Positions 36,635 to 46,518 of a stretch of DNA of 64,000 nt are shown in pieces. Source of the stretch: JBBKXP01 sp038251315 (GTDB taxonomy: Bacteria > Pseudomonadota > Alphaproteobacteria > Rhodobacterales > Rhodobacteraceae); assembly GCA_038251315.1 (NCBI GenBank), contig JBBSBK010000003.1:1-64000 (forward strand). Reading direction: 5' to 3'. Under the pieces are notes generated by a model. It was not told where the DNA came from and made no database searches. It saw only the letters and a list, made by a program, of their open reading frames with translations. The stretch's first letter is position 1, and every line of letters starts with the position of its first letter. The position numbers and the translations under genes were made by a program.

Positions 36635-38182
36635 ATGAACGATGAATCAGGTGCAGGGCGGCGGGCCCGTGGTGGCGGTGGTGCTGCGCGGCGGGCCGAG
36701 CGCACGGCAGTCAGCGTCGAAACCGCGAAATACATCGAGCGCAACATCCCCGATTACGAAGTCCTGACCGAAGAGGCCTTGCAGATCATCGAGCGGAATG
36801 CCGAAACCGTTCTGGCCGAAATTGGCGTCAATTTCGTCGAGAACCCCGCCGCCCTTGAACGCTGGCGCGCTGCCGGGGCCAGTATCGACGGCGAACGTGT
36901 GCGCATCCCGCGTGGCCTTGCACGCGAATTGTGCAAAACCGCCCCGGCGCAATTCACTCAACACGCCCGCAACCCGGAACGCTCCGTCGTGATCGGCGGA
37001 CGTACCATGGTGCTGGCCCCGGTCTATGGCCCTCCCTTTGTGCGCACCGCCGAGGGTGGCCGCCGTTACGCCACGATCGACGATTTCCAGAAGTTCGTGA
37101 AACTGGGCTACATGTCGAAATGGCTGCACCATTCAGGCGGCACCGTCTGCGAACCGACCGACGTACCGGTGAACAAACGACATCTGGACATGTTGCTGGC
37201 GCATATGGTGCTGTCCGACAAGCCGTTCATGGGGTCGGTAACAGAACCCAGCCGGGCGCAGGATTCAGTCGACATGTGCAAGATCCTTTTTGGCGAGGAT
37301 TTCGTGCGCGACAACACGGTGATGACCAGCCTTATCAACATCAACTCGCCGCTGACCTTCGATGGCATCATGATGGGCGCGCTCGAGATTTACGCCGCCA
37401 ACAATCAGGCAGTCATCGTCAGCCCCTTCATCGTCGGCGGCGCGATGGCCCCGGTCTCGGTCGCCGGGACTCTGGCCCAGGTGCTGGCCGAAGTGCTGGC
37501 AGGCGTCGCCTATACGCAGCTTGTCCGCAAGGGTGCGCCGGTGATCGCCGGGGCCTTCGTCACCTCGATCGACATGAATTCCGGCGCTCCAACCTTTGGG
37601 ACACCGGAAGCGGCGCATATCACCTATGGCGTCGGGCAGCTCGTCCGGCGGCTCGGGCTGCCTTATCGCAGCGCCGGATCGTTCTGCGGCAGCAAACTTC
37701 CCGACGCGCAGGCGGCCTTTGAAACCGCCAATTCGCTGAACCTCGGCCTGCTGTCCGGGGTCAACTTCATGCTGCATTCCTGTGGCTGGCTGGAAGGGGG
37801 GCTGGTGTCGTCGTTCGAGAAATTCGTGATGGACGCCGACCACCTGGGCACCCTTCACCATTTCGCCCGCGGTGTCGACATGTCCGAAGACGCGCAGGCG
37901 ATGGGCGCGATTGAAGAGGTCGGTCCCGGCGGCCACTACCTTGGCTGCGCCCATACCCAGGCGAACTTCAAAACGGCCTTCTGGCGGTCGGACCTGTTCG
38001 ACTACAAGCCCTTCGAGACATGGGACGAAGAAGGTGCCCGGGATACCCAGGCACTGGCATCGGTGCGGGTGAAAAAGCTGCTGGATACCTATCAGCAACC
38101 CCCCCTCGATCCCGAGATCGAGGCGCGGCTTCGCGCCTACGTGGCAGACAAAAAGGCATCCGTCCCCGACGCATTCATGTAA
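36635..38182 (+). CDS. MttB-superfamily methyltransferase without pyrrolysine
   Basis: Protein of 515 residues of the trimethylamine methyltransferase (MttB) superfamily: N-terminal IPDYEVLTEEALQIIERNAETVLAEIG split near residue 30, GTPEAAHITYGVGQLVRRLGLPYRSAG near 335, and LHSCGWLEGGLVSS near 375. True archaeal MttB carries pyrrolysine encoded by an in-frame amber; no in-frame TAG occurs here, so it belongs to the non-Pyl group, which includes glycine-betaine and related quaternary-amine demethylases. The second of two ATGs (36635) is better spaced from AAGGGG at 36622. No corrinoid protein gene is adjacent. Confidence 0.88.
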   Translation: MNDESGAGRRARGGGGAARRAERTAVSVETAKYIERNIPDYEVLTEEALQIIERNAETVLAEIGVNFVENPAALERWRAAGASIDGERVRIPRGLARELCKTAPAQFTQHARNPERSVVIGGRTMVLAPVYGPPFVRTAEGGRRYATIDDFQKFVKLGYMSKWLHHSGGTVCEPTDVPVNKRHLDMLLAHMVLSDKPFMGSVTEPSRAQDSVDMCKILFGEDFVRDNTVMTSLININSPLTFDGIMMGALEIYAANNQAVIVSPFIVGGAMAPVSVAGTLAQVLAEVLAGVAYTQLVRKGAPVIAGAFVTSIDMNSGAPTFGTPEAAHITYGVGQLVRRLGLPYRSAGSFCGSKLPDAQAAFETANSLNLGLLSGVNFMLHSCGWLEGGLVSSFEKFVMDADHLGTLHHFARGVDMSEDAQAMGAIEEVGPGGHYLGCAHTQANFKTAFWRSDLFDYKPFETWDEEGARDTQALASVRVKKLLDTYQQPPLDPEIEARLRAYVADKKASVPDAFM

Positions 38183-38480
38183 TATTCCCAGCAGGACGGG
38201 TCGCGGCACGCAACAGCCGCGCCTCGCCCATCAGGGCGATCAGAACTTCGATATGCTGGGCGACGGCGTATTCTGCGCGGTTGGCAGTGCGGGCGGCATT
38301 CAGATCGCTTTCGATGTCGAGCAGTTGCAGAATCGCCTCACCCGTGCGGGGCAGATGCACGGTCTTCAATATTCGGCCAAGATGCTGCGCGCGGCTGTAG
38401 TCGTCGATCCCGAAACGGGCGGTGCGCACCAGCAGGCTGGGTCGGTTCAGTGCGGATATAAGGCTGAGCAGATCAAGCAT
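38175..38480 (-). CDS. DUF6477-like small protein
   Basis: Protein of 101 residues, mostly helical: MLDLLSLISALNRPSLLVRTARFG, DYSRAQHLGRIL and EARLLRAATRP at the end. It resembles a short Rhodobacterales-specific family (DUF6477) from memory. Cytoplasmic, with no signal or membrane segment. It overlaps the end of the MttB-like gene by eight bases, tail to tail. Function unknown. Confidence 0.55.
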   Translation of the reverse strand: MLDLLSLISALNRPSLLVRTARFGIDDYSRAQHLGRILKTVHLPRTGEAILQLLDIESDLNAARTANRAEYAVAQHIEVLIALMGEARLLRAATRPAGNIT

Positions 38481-38626
38481 TTCATGTGTTCCCCGGTCGT
38501 TGGCCAATAATGGGCCTGCCGACCGTTGCACAACCTGAACGTGTGTTGCGTCCCTTGACCTAGTCCCGAACGCAGCCTTACCCAAATTTACGTTTTTGGA
38601 AACAATGATGGGTTTCGCAAGGCACT

Positions 38627-38705
38627 TTAACACTTGCGTAACCAATACAACTTTAGGTTGCGTTTACCATATCTATCCACATGCAGTGAATTCGTCTGTG
38701 GATAA
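38627..38705. promoter_or_regulatory. Two DnaA boxes and CtrA-like half-site pairs upstream of DUF6456 gene
   Basis: TGTGGATAA at 38697-38705 is a perfect DnaA box on the minus strand (TTATCCACA). CTATCCACA at 38673-38681 differs from the consensus by one base and faces it. Two CtrA-like sites precede them: TTAA-N7-GTAAC at 38627-38642 and TTTA-N7-TTTAC at 38652-38667. The DUF6456-like gene starts 20 bases after the second box. These are sequence matches only; binding is inferred. Confidence 0.45.
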
Positions 38706-38724
38706 CCTTCGGGGGAAGGATACG

Positions 38725-39840
38725 ATGGCGATGAAAGACCGGCACGCACTTTTGGTGCGCCTGCCCGCATGGGTGCCTGATGCGGCTCGCAATTACCTCG
38801 TCCATACGGAGGCCGGGTTGTCGATCCGTGCCGTCGCGCGGGCCAATAACTGCCATGCGTCGACGATCATGCGGCAGGTGCGGCGTTACGAAAACCGGCG
38901 CGACGACCCGCTGATCGACGACGGGTTGCGCAACCTGTCGCAGCACGTGCCCAAAGCCGCGCCGCACGTCGATGGCACCGTCATCGACATTTGTCAGATG
39001 CCTCCGACGGAAGGTGATAGCCCTTCAGAAGCGCGGATCGCACGTGATGCGGTGCGCATCCTGCGGCGGTTGTGCGAAACTGGCGCGGTTCTGGCGGTTG
39101 GGCGTGAGATGGACGTGGCGGTGGTTGTGCGTGACGCCGCCGACGGCACGACGACGCGTACAGCGGTGATCGGGCGCGACATGGCGCAGATCATGGCATT
39201 GCGCGACTGGATTGCCTGCGCCACCCCGTCGGCCCGGGTTGCCCGCTATCACATTACCAGCTCCGGGCGATCAGAACTCAAGCTGATGATGGCCGCCGCA
39301 GAAAACCGTGCGCAGGGTTTCGCCGAGGCGCAAGCCGACTTTGGAGAACAGCATCGCGATTGGGGCGGCCGCGAAATCGATGAGGATGGCGAAACGCGCA
39401 GCCTGCGCACCAACCTCGCCGAAAGCCCGCTGACCGGACTGGCGCGGCGGCGCGACCGGGATGGAGAATTCTTTCTGTCGCGCGATCTGGTCGCGGCGGG
39501 CGAACGCCTGCGCGAGGATTTCGAACTGGCCCAGATGGCACCGCAGGTGACGCAGAACTGGGACAGGTTTCTGACCGGCCCCGGAACCCGCACCACCGGG
39601 CAGCTTGGCGGTGGTGCGACGGCGGCGAAAGATCGCGTCGCGGCGGCACTGTCTGACCTTGGCCCCGGTCTGGGCGATGTGGTTTTGCGCTGCTGCTGTT
39701 ATCTGGAGGGACTCGAACAGGCGGAAAAGCGGATGGGGTGGGCTGCGCGGTCAGGCAAGATAGTGCTGCGCATCGCGCTGCAACGGCTCAAACGGCACTA
39801 TGCCGAAGCGCACGGGCAGTTCGCGCCGATGATCGGCTGA
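38725..39840 (+). CDS. Helix-turn-helix protein with DUF6456-like C-terminus
   Basis: Protein of 371 residues. Residues about 25-55 (EAGLSIRAVARANNCHASTIMRQVRRYENRRDD in part) look like a helix-turn-helix. The C-terminal third (from about residue 280) resembles the DUF6456 domain: LTGLARRRDRDGEFFLSRDLVAAGERLREDF, ending in RIALQRLKRHYAEAHG. This family is common in Rhodobacterales and is likely a DNA-binding regulator. ATG at 38725 follows GGGGGAAGGA. DnaA and CtrA-like boxes upstream suggest cell-cycle control. Function not known. Confidence 0.65.
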   Translation: MAMKDRHALLVRLPAWVPDAARNYLVHTEAGLSIRAVARANNCHASTIMRQVRRYENRRDDPLIDDGLRNLSQHVPKAAPHVDGTVIDICQMPPTEGDSPSEARIARDAVRILRRLCETGAVLAVGREMDVAVVVRDAADGTTTRTAVIGRDMAQIMALRDWIACATPSARVARYHITSSGRSELKLMMAAAENRAQGFAEAQADFGEQHRDWGGREIDEDGETRSLRTNLAESPLTGLARRRDRDGEFFLSRDLVAAGERLREDFELAQMAPQVTQNWDRFLTGPGTRTTGQLGGGATAAKDRVAAALSDLGPGLGDVVLRCCCYLEGLEQAEKRMGWAARSGKIVLRIALQRLKRHYAEAHGQFAPMIG

Positions 39841-39843
39841 TGG

Positions 39844-39867
39844 GGGGCGCCCTGTCACGGGCGCCCC
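39844..39867. terminator. Bidirectional hairpin between convergent DUF6456 and katG genes
   Basis: GGGGCGCCC (39844-39852) and GGGCGCCCC (39859-39867) form a perfect nine-pair stem with loop TGTCAC. It lies directly after the DUF6456 stop and just after the katG stop on the other strand. The T-tract is weak. Confidence 0.55.
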
Positions 39868-39873
39868 GTCAAT

Positions 39874-42081
<2,208 letters not shown>

Positions 42082-42271
42082 GGTCGCGTTCCTTTTCGGT
42101 CCAGTTTGGAACCATTCTAAATCATGGGTCCGAAGGTTCAAGTGGGGCAGACGCCAGTTCACCGCGCTACCTTGTCACAACCGCATGACGGCCATGCGGC
42201 GCGGGTCTCTTTGCAGAGGCGGGCGCGATGCTGTAGTTAGGCCTTCAAGACGGCATCAGGAAACCAACACC

Positions 42272-43225
42272 ATGCGCGATCTCAAAATTCCCGCCCAGCG
42301 GCATCCTGAAAAGGCGCGTCGTCCCGACAATGCCCAACCCAAGAAACCTGACTGGATCAGGGTACGCGCACCGGGCGGGGAGGGGTATGCTAAAACCGCC
42401 CGGATCATGCGCGAACATAAACTGACGACGGTATGCGAAGAGGCCGGTTGCCCAAACGTCGGCGAATGCTGGTCGCAAGGCCATGCGACGATGATGATCA
42501 TGGGCGAGGTCTGCACCCGCGCCTGCACTTTTTGCAACATCGCCACCGGCAAACCACCCGAGGCGCTGGACGTGTTTGAACCGGGCCGCGTCGCCGATGC
42601 GGTGAAAAAGCTCGGGCTGAACCATGTCGTCATCACATCCGTCGACCGCGACGATGTCGATGATGGCGGGGCCGAACATTTTGCCCAGACCGTCCGCGCG
42701 ATCCGCAAACAGGCTCCCGGCACCACGATCGAGATTTTGACACCGGACTTTATCCGCTGCAATCCATCGGTGCTAGAGGTCGTCGTTGCGGCCCGCCCCG
42801 ACGTGTTCAACCACAACCTTGAAACCGTTCCGGGGCTTTACCCCGAGGTCCGCCCCGGTGCCCGCTATTTCCATTCGTTGCGTCTGCTTCAGCGGGTCAA
42901 GGAACTCGACCCGACCATGTTCACCAAATCGGGCATCATGGTCGGTTTGGGCGAGAACAAACAGGCCGTGGTCCAGGTCATGGAAGACATGCGCGCCGCC
43001 GACATCGACTTTCTGACCATCGGCCAGTATCTGCAACCGACGCCGAAACATCACCGCGTCGACCGCTTCGTTACCCCTGACGAATTCAAGACCTACGAAC
43101 AGACCGCCTACAACAAGGGGTTCCTGATGGTGTCGGCGACCCCGCTGACCCGGTCATCCTATCACGCGGGCGACGATTTTGCCCGACTGCGGTCGGCACG
43201 TCTGGCGAAACTGGGGCGCGGATAG
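42272..43225 (+). CDS. lipA: Lipoyl synthase
   Basis: Protein of 317 residues. The auxiliary iron-sulfur cluster motif CEEAGCPNVGECW is near residue 50 and the radical SAM motif CTRACTFCNI near residue 81. The C-terminal RSSYHAGDDF contains the conserved Ser ligand. It inserts two sulfur atoms into octanoyl groups on the E2 and GcvH proteins. The 3-prime end is overlapped on the opposite strand by a broken gene. Confidence 0.97.
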   Translation: MRDLKIPAQRHPEKARRPDNAQPKKPDWIRVRAPGGEGYAKTARIMREHKLTTVCEEAGCPNVGECWSQGHATMMIMGEVCTRACTFCNIATGKPPEALDVFEPGRVADAVKKLGLNHVVITSVDRDDVDDGGAEHFAQTVRAIRKQAPGTTIEILTPDFIRCNPSVLEVVVAARPDVFNHNLETVPGLYPEVRPGARYFHSLRLLQRVKELDPTMFTKSGIMVGLGENKQAVVQVMEDMRAADIDFLTIGQYLQPTPKHHRVDRFVTPDEFKTYEQTAYNKGFLMVSATPLTRSSYHAGDDFARLRSARLAKLGRG

Positions 43226-43592
43226 GGGCCTTTTGTCAGCTTCGATCAGGCTCAGAAATCTGGTGGCCGAGACGTAAAGGAACGGCTCTGCGTCGATCAC
43301 ATTGTAGGTCAGCGGCAGATCGGTCAGCGTGGCTTTTGCTCCACCATGACCCCAGCTCCCCTCGATTCGGCGCACGTCCTCATCGACGCGCCATTGCACC
43401 GTATCGGTATCGGCCAGGACCATTGGGGGATAAAGGGTCCAACTGCGGTCATCCAAAGGCGCCGTGACTTTGGCAAAATCGGCCACCGGCAAGGGACGAC
43501 GCATAGGCGTCCGTCGCCGATATGCGTGGCAACTCCTGCGCCATTGCCGCGACGGGTATCATAAACAGCGCGGCGAGGACCGACCTATTCAA
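43154..43592 (-). pseudogene. Frameshifted small secreted protein gene
   Basis: A TTG at 43592 overlaps the cytochrome stop (TTGAATAG), has AGGTGG in front, and starts a signal peptide (NRSVLAALFMIPVAAMA, then QELPRISATDAYASSLAGG) that hits a stop after about 47 residues. From near 43505 a second frame continues as PVADFAKVTAPLDDRSWTLYPP, then YNVIDAEPFLYVSATRFLSLIE, running to 43154 inside lipA. One base lost near the junction (about 43500-43510) would join both halves into one secreted protein of about 145 residues. Either a true pseudogene or a sequencing error. Family not recognised. Confidence 0.5.
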
Positions 43593-44472
43593 TTGCAGGC
43601 ACCACCTTGAGGTATGCCGCAATCGCCGCGCGATCTTCCTGTGCCAGTTGGCTCGTGTTCATCACGACATCGGCCATGTCCCCCCCGGCGGTGTCGAATT
43701 CAGGGGTGAACCCGCTGTTCAGATACTCCGCAATTTCGCCCTCGCTCCACGTCAGTTTGCCCGGCGTGATGTTTGGAATTCGCCCCTTGCCTGACGGATT
43801 TGGCGCACCCGACAGCCATCCATCGCGCATTAGCCCGCCGATCGCGTTGCGCGGGGTGTGACATTCGCCGCAGTGGCCCAACGCCTCGACCAGATAGCGC
43901 CCACGCGTCTGTTCGGCGGTGAGACCGCCGGTCACGACCCAATCGGGCGACATGAAAAACAACTTCCAACCGCCTATGGCAGAACGAATATTGAATGGAA
44001 AGCCGATGTCATGCGGCTGGTTCGGGGTCGGGTCAGCGGGCAAGGTGCGCAGGTAGGCGATCAGGTCTGCGATGTCCTGTGTCGTTGCGCTTTGGTAAGC
44101 CACATAAGGGAACGCAGGATACAGATGCTCCCCCTCCGCTCCGACGCCGCGCGTTACCGCACTGGCAATCTGCACATCGCTCCAGTCGCCTATACCGTGA
44201 TCGGGGTCGGGCGAAATGTTGGGCGCGACAAAGGTGCCAAAGGCGCTCGCGAGACGCCGGCCACCTGACAGGAGCGGGCTGTCGGTGGCGGCGCTGTCAG
44301 GCGCGGTGTGGCATGACGCGCAACCCGCTGCAGCGAAAACCAGTCGGCCCGCGTCGGGATCGCCCGTCACTCCGGCCAAGGCCGTGTCAGGCAAGGCGCG
44401 CGGGCGGGTAAGCCACAGCCCCGCTACCAGACCGATGACGACCAGAAAAACCAGCCAGCGCAGTAACCGCAT
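43585..44472 (-). CDS. Diheme cytochrome c, membrane-anchored
   Basis: Protein of 295 residues. An uncleaved N-terminal membrane anchor (MRLLRWLVFLVVIGLVAGLWL) is followed by two cytochrome c domains with heme-binding CASCH (about residue 50) and CGECH (about residue 200), and Met ligand candidates in AFPYVAYQS and related loops. It is likely an electron carrier facing the periplasm. Its ATG overlaps the stop of the cytochrome c-prime gene (TGATG), indicating cotranscription and translational coupling. Confidence 0.88.
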   Translation of the reverse strand: MRLLRWLVFLVVIGLVAGLWLTRPRALPDTALAGVTGDPDAGRLVFAAAGCASCHTAPDSAATDSPLLSGGRRLASAFGTFVAPNISPDPDHGIGDWSDVQIASAVTRGVGAEGEHLYPAFPYVAYQSATTQDIADLIAYLRTLPADPTPNQPHDIGFPFNIRSAIGGWKLFFMSPDWVVTGGLTAEQTRGRYLVEALGHCGECHTPRNAIGGLMRDGWLSGAPNPSGKGRIPNITPGKLTWSEGEIAEYLNSGFTPEFDTAGGDMADVVMNTSQLAQEDRAAIAAYLKVVPAIE

Positions 44473-44948
44473 CAGTCGGGCTGGCGGAACGTCCGGTGAC
44501 AATCACCACAGGCTCCGCCGACCGGGCCAAAGGCAGCCTTGAGACTATCAAGATCGGTGCCCGCGACGGCGGCAAGCGCGGTCGTGGCGGTCGACAGCGC
44601 GGACGCCTTTTCTGTGATCGCCGGATAGGTTTCCCAGACTGCGGGCAGGGCGTGGGTGCCTTCGACGCTGGCCGAATCCGACCCTGCGGGCCAGTAGCCG
44701 TTCTGGCTGAGGGCGGCGAGCGCGGCCAGATTGTTGGCGGCAGCAGTTGCGGCTTCGGCGTCGTAGGGGGCCTTGTCTTGCGCCATCGCACCGAGGACAC
44801 CGATGTTGAAGGCATAAAGGTCCATATGCGACTGGCGCGCCTTGATCGCCCCGGCGATCGCAGGGTCGATGTGGCTTTCGGCAAAGACTGTACTAGCCAA
44901 CAGGGTCAGAACGGCTCCGGTCGCAGCGATTTTGGCAAGATACTTCAT
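44472..44948 (-). CDS. Cytochrome c-prime (class II)
   Basis: Protein of 158 residues. Signal peptide residues 1-24 (MKYLAKIAATGAVLTLLAS, ending VFA-ES). The C-terminal heme motif CGDCHRTFR near residue 145 is the class II cytochrome c signature, and the preceding four-helix bundle is consistent. Such proteins bind NO and may protect against nitrosative stress. The ATG at 44948 is chosen for the signal peptide and GGAGA site. First gene of a two-gene cytochrome operon. Confidence 0.9.
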   Translation of the reverse strand: MKYLAKIAATGAVLTLLASTVFAESHIDPAIAGAIKARQSHMDLYAFNIGVLGAMAQDKAPYDAEAATAAANNLAALAALSQNGYWPAGSDSASVEGTHALPAVWETYPAITEKASALSTATTALAAVAGTDLDSLKAAFGPVGGACGDCHRTFRQPD

Positions 44949-45058
44949 GAAGTTCTCCGTTGGACGAGTCACAGGACGTGGTCAAAGACTACCCGGTGCG
45001 GTCTGCAAAGCTAGCCGCTAATTGCGCAGCCTCGGTTTGCGAAAACGCACAGATGGCA

Positions 45059-45244
45059 TTAGCGAGCGATATGCGGCCGACCTGCCGGTTCAAGGGTCAT
45101 CCAGTCGGGCCAGCCGACAAAGCGTTCGATGCCGGCAATGGCCAGCAACAGGACGATCACACCAATGACCAGTTTGACCTTCCACAGCGGTGGCGGATGC
45201 TGGGCCAGCCGTTTGGCCCGCAACAGCATGCGGAATTCGTTCAT
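45059..45244 (-). CDS. Small single-span membrane protein
   Basis: Protein of 61 residues: a basic N-terminus (MNEFRMLLRAKRLAQHPPPLWKVK in part) and one hydrophobic segment (LVIGVIVLLLAIAGIERFVGW). The phrase FVGWPDWMT at the end of the segment looks conserved in Rhodobacterales small proteins by memory. It would be an inner-membrane protein with the N-terminus inside. Function unknown. Confidence 0.55.
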   Translation of the reverse strand: MNEFRMLLRAKRLAQHPPPLWKVKLVIGVIVLLLAIAGIERFVGWPDWMTLEPAGRPHIAR

Positions 45245-45438
45245 CGGGCGGCCCGGATCGGAAGGCTGCGCGGCGGAAACGCCGACGTGGCGAGGCCGCA
45301 TGGACAAGGTCGTTGATGTCGGTTTGATTGCCTGTACATGGCGACCCGTTGCTCTCTGTCCGATTGCTGGTGTCAATAGCCTAAGCCCGTCACGTCGTCG
45401 CCGGGAGGGGGAGGGTCGAACATTCCGGCTACTGTGGT

Positions 45439-45981
45439 CTATTCGTCGGTAAAGCGAACTTTGCCGATGTAAGGCAGGTTACGATTGCGCTGCCCATAGT
45501 CGATCCCGTAGCCGACGACAAATTCATCGGGAATCTCGAACCCCGTCCAGGTCGCCCGAAAATCGACCTCGCGCCGGGCCGGTTTGTCGAGCAGGGCGAT
45601 GGTGCGCAGCCGCGCCGGATGCCGGGTTTCCAAAAAGTCGGTGACATGCGCAAGGGTGTGGCCGGTGTCGACGATATCCTCGACCACCAGCACGTCGCGC
45701 CCTTCGATCTGGCCGCGCAGGTCTTTGAGGATACGCACCTCGCGGCTGCTTTGCATCCCGTCGCCGTAACTCGACGCCTCAAGGAAATCGACCTCGACCG
45801 GCAGGTCAAGTTCGCGCACCAGATCGGCGATGAATACGAACGATCCGCGCAACAGGCCGACGACCACCAGTTTGTTGGTGCCCGCAAAGGCCTTTTCGAT
45901 TTCGCCGGCCAGCGCCTCGATCCGGGCGGCGATGGCCTTGGCGCTGATCATTTCGTCGATGACGTAGGGGGGGTGCGACAC
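45439..45981 (-). CDS. hpt: Hypoxanthine phosphoribosyltransferase
   Basis: Protein of 180 residues of the type I PRTase family: LVVVGLLRGSFVFIADLVREL near residue 35, the PRPP-binding loop VLVVEDIVDTGHTL near residue 98, and PDEFVVGYGIDYGQRNRNLPYIG near residue 150. It salvages hypoxanthine and guanine. GTG at 45981 (VSHPPYVIDEM) is preferred, with AGGAAA spaced before it and the usual length; an ATG 14 codons later is an alternative. It is divergent from the COQ10-like gene. Confidence 0.93.
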   Translation of the reverse strand: MSHPPYVIDEMISAKAIAARIEALAGEIEKAFAGTNKLVVVGLLRGSFVFIADLVRELDLPVEVDFLEASSYGDGMQSSREVRILKDLRGQIEGRDVLVVEDIVDTGHTLAHVTDFLETRHPARLRTIALLDKPARREVDFRATWTGFEIPDEFVVGYGIDYGQRNRNLPYIGKVRFTDE

Positions 45982-46065
45982 GCAGTTTTCCTGACCCTCT
46001 TTGGGTTGATTTCCGCGCGCCAGTCTATGACATGGGGGCCGAATGTCACCTGCGAAAGCACGCCG

Positions 46066-46518
46066 ATGCCGCGCCATGCCGAGACCCGAACGCTGCCCTA
46101 CACGGCCGATCAGATGTATGCACTGGTCGCCGATGTGCCACGCTATCCTGAATTCCTGCCATGGATGGCGGCGGCGCGCGTCAGGTCAGTCAGCGACGAG
46201 GGCGATCATCAGGTGATGCTGGCCGACCTCGTCATCAGCTTCAAGGTCTTCCGCGAAAGTTTTGGCAGCAGAGTGACGCTCTGGCCCGGCAAGCTGCAGA
46301 TCGACACCGAATACATCGACGGGCCGTTCAAGTATCTGAACAGCACCTGGTCATTCGCCGAGGCCGACAAGGGCTGCACGGTGGCCTTTTCCGTCGATTT
46401 CGAATTCCGCAACCGGTTGCTGCAAGGTGTTGCCGGCCTGTTCTTCAACGAAGCGATGAGCCGGGTCGTGCGGGCCTTTGAGGCCCGTGCGGCGGGCCTC
46501 TACGGCCCCGGCGCATGA
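46066..46518 (+). CDS. COQ10/RatA-type START-domain protein
   Basis: Protein of 150 residues of the polyketide cyclase/COQ10 family: LPYTADQMYALVADVPRYPEFLPW near residue 8, then RVTLWPG, and VAFSVDFEFRNRLLQGVAGLFFNEA near residue 110. Bacterial members carry ubiquinone-like lipids or act as RatA toxin. It overlaps the MmgE/PrpD gene by four bases. Biological role here is inferred from the family only. Confidence 0.88.
   Translation: MPRHAETRTLPYTADQMYALVADVPRYPEFLPWMAAARVRSVSDEGDHQVMLADLVISFKVFRESFGSRVTLWPGKLQIDTEYIDGPFKYLNSTWSFAEADKGCTVAFSVDFEFRNRLLQGVAGLFFNEAMSRVVRAFEARAAGLYGPGA

Noticed and set aside
36619..36645. Tiny upstream open frame (MKGMNDER) before the MttB-like gene
   Set aside because: Eight codons overlapping the real start; it arises from the ATG-rich ribosome-binding region, with no evidence of leader-peptide control.
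36635..38182. Pyrrolysine-containing trimethylamine methyltransferase
   Set aside because: No in-frame amber codon exists within the gene, and no pyrrolysine synthesis or tRNA genes are in the window.
38665..38710. Possible chromosomal replication origin
   Set aside because: Only two DnaA boxes and no AT-rich unwinding region or cluster of further boxes. Better explained as a regulatory site.
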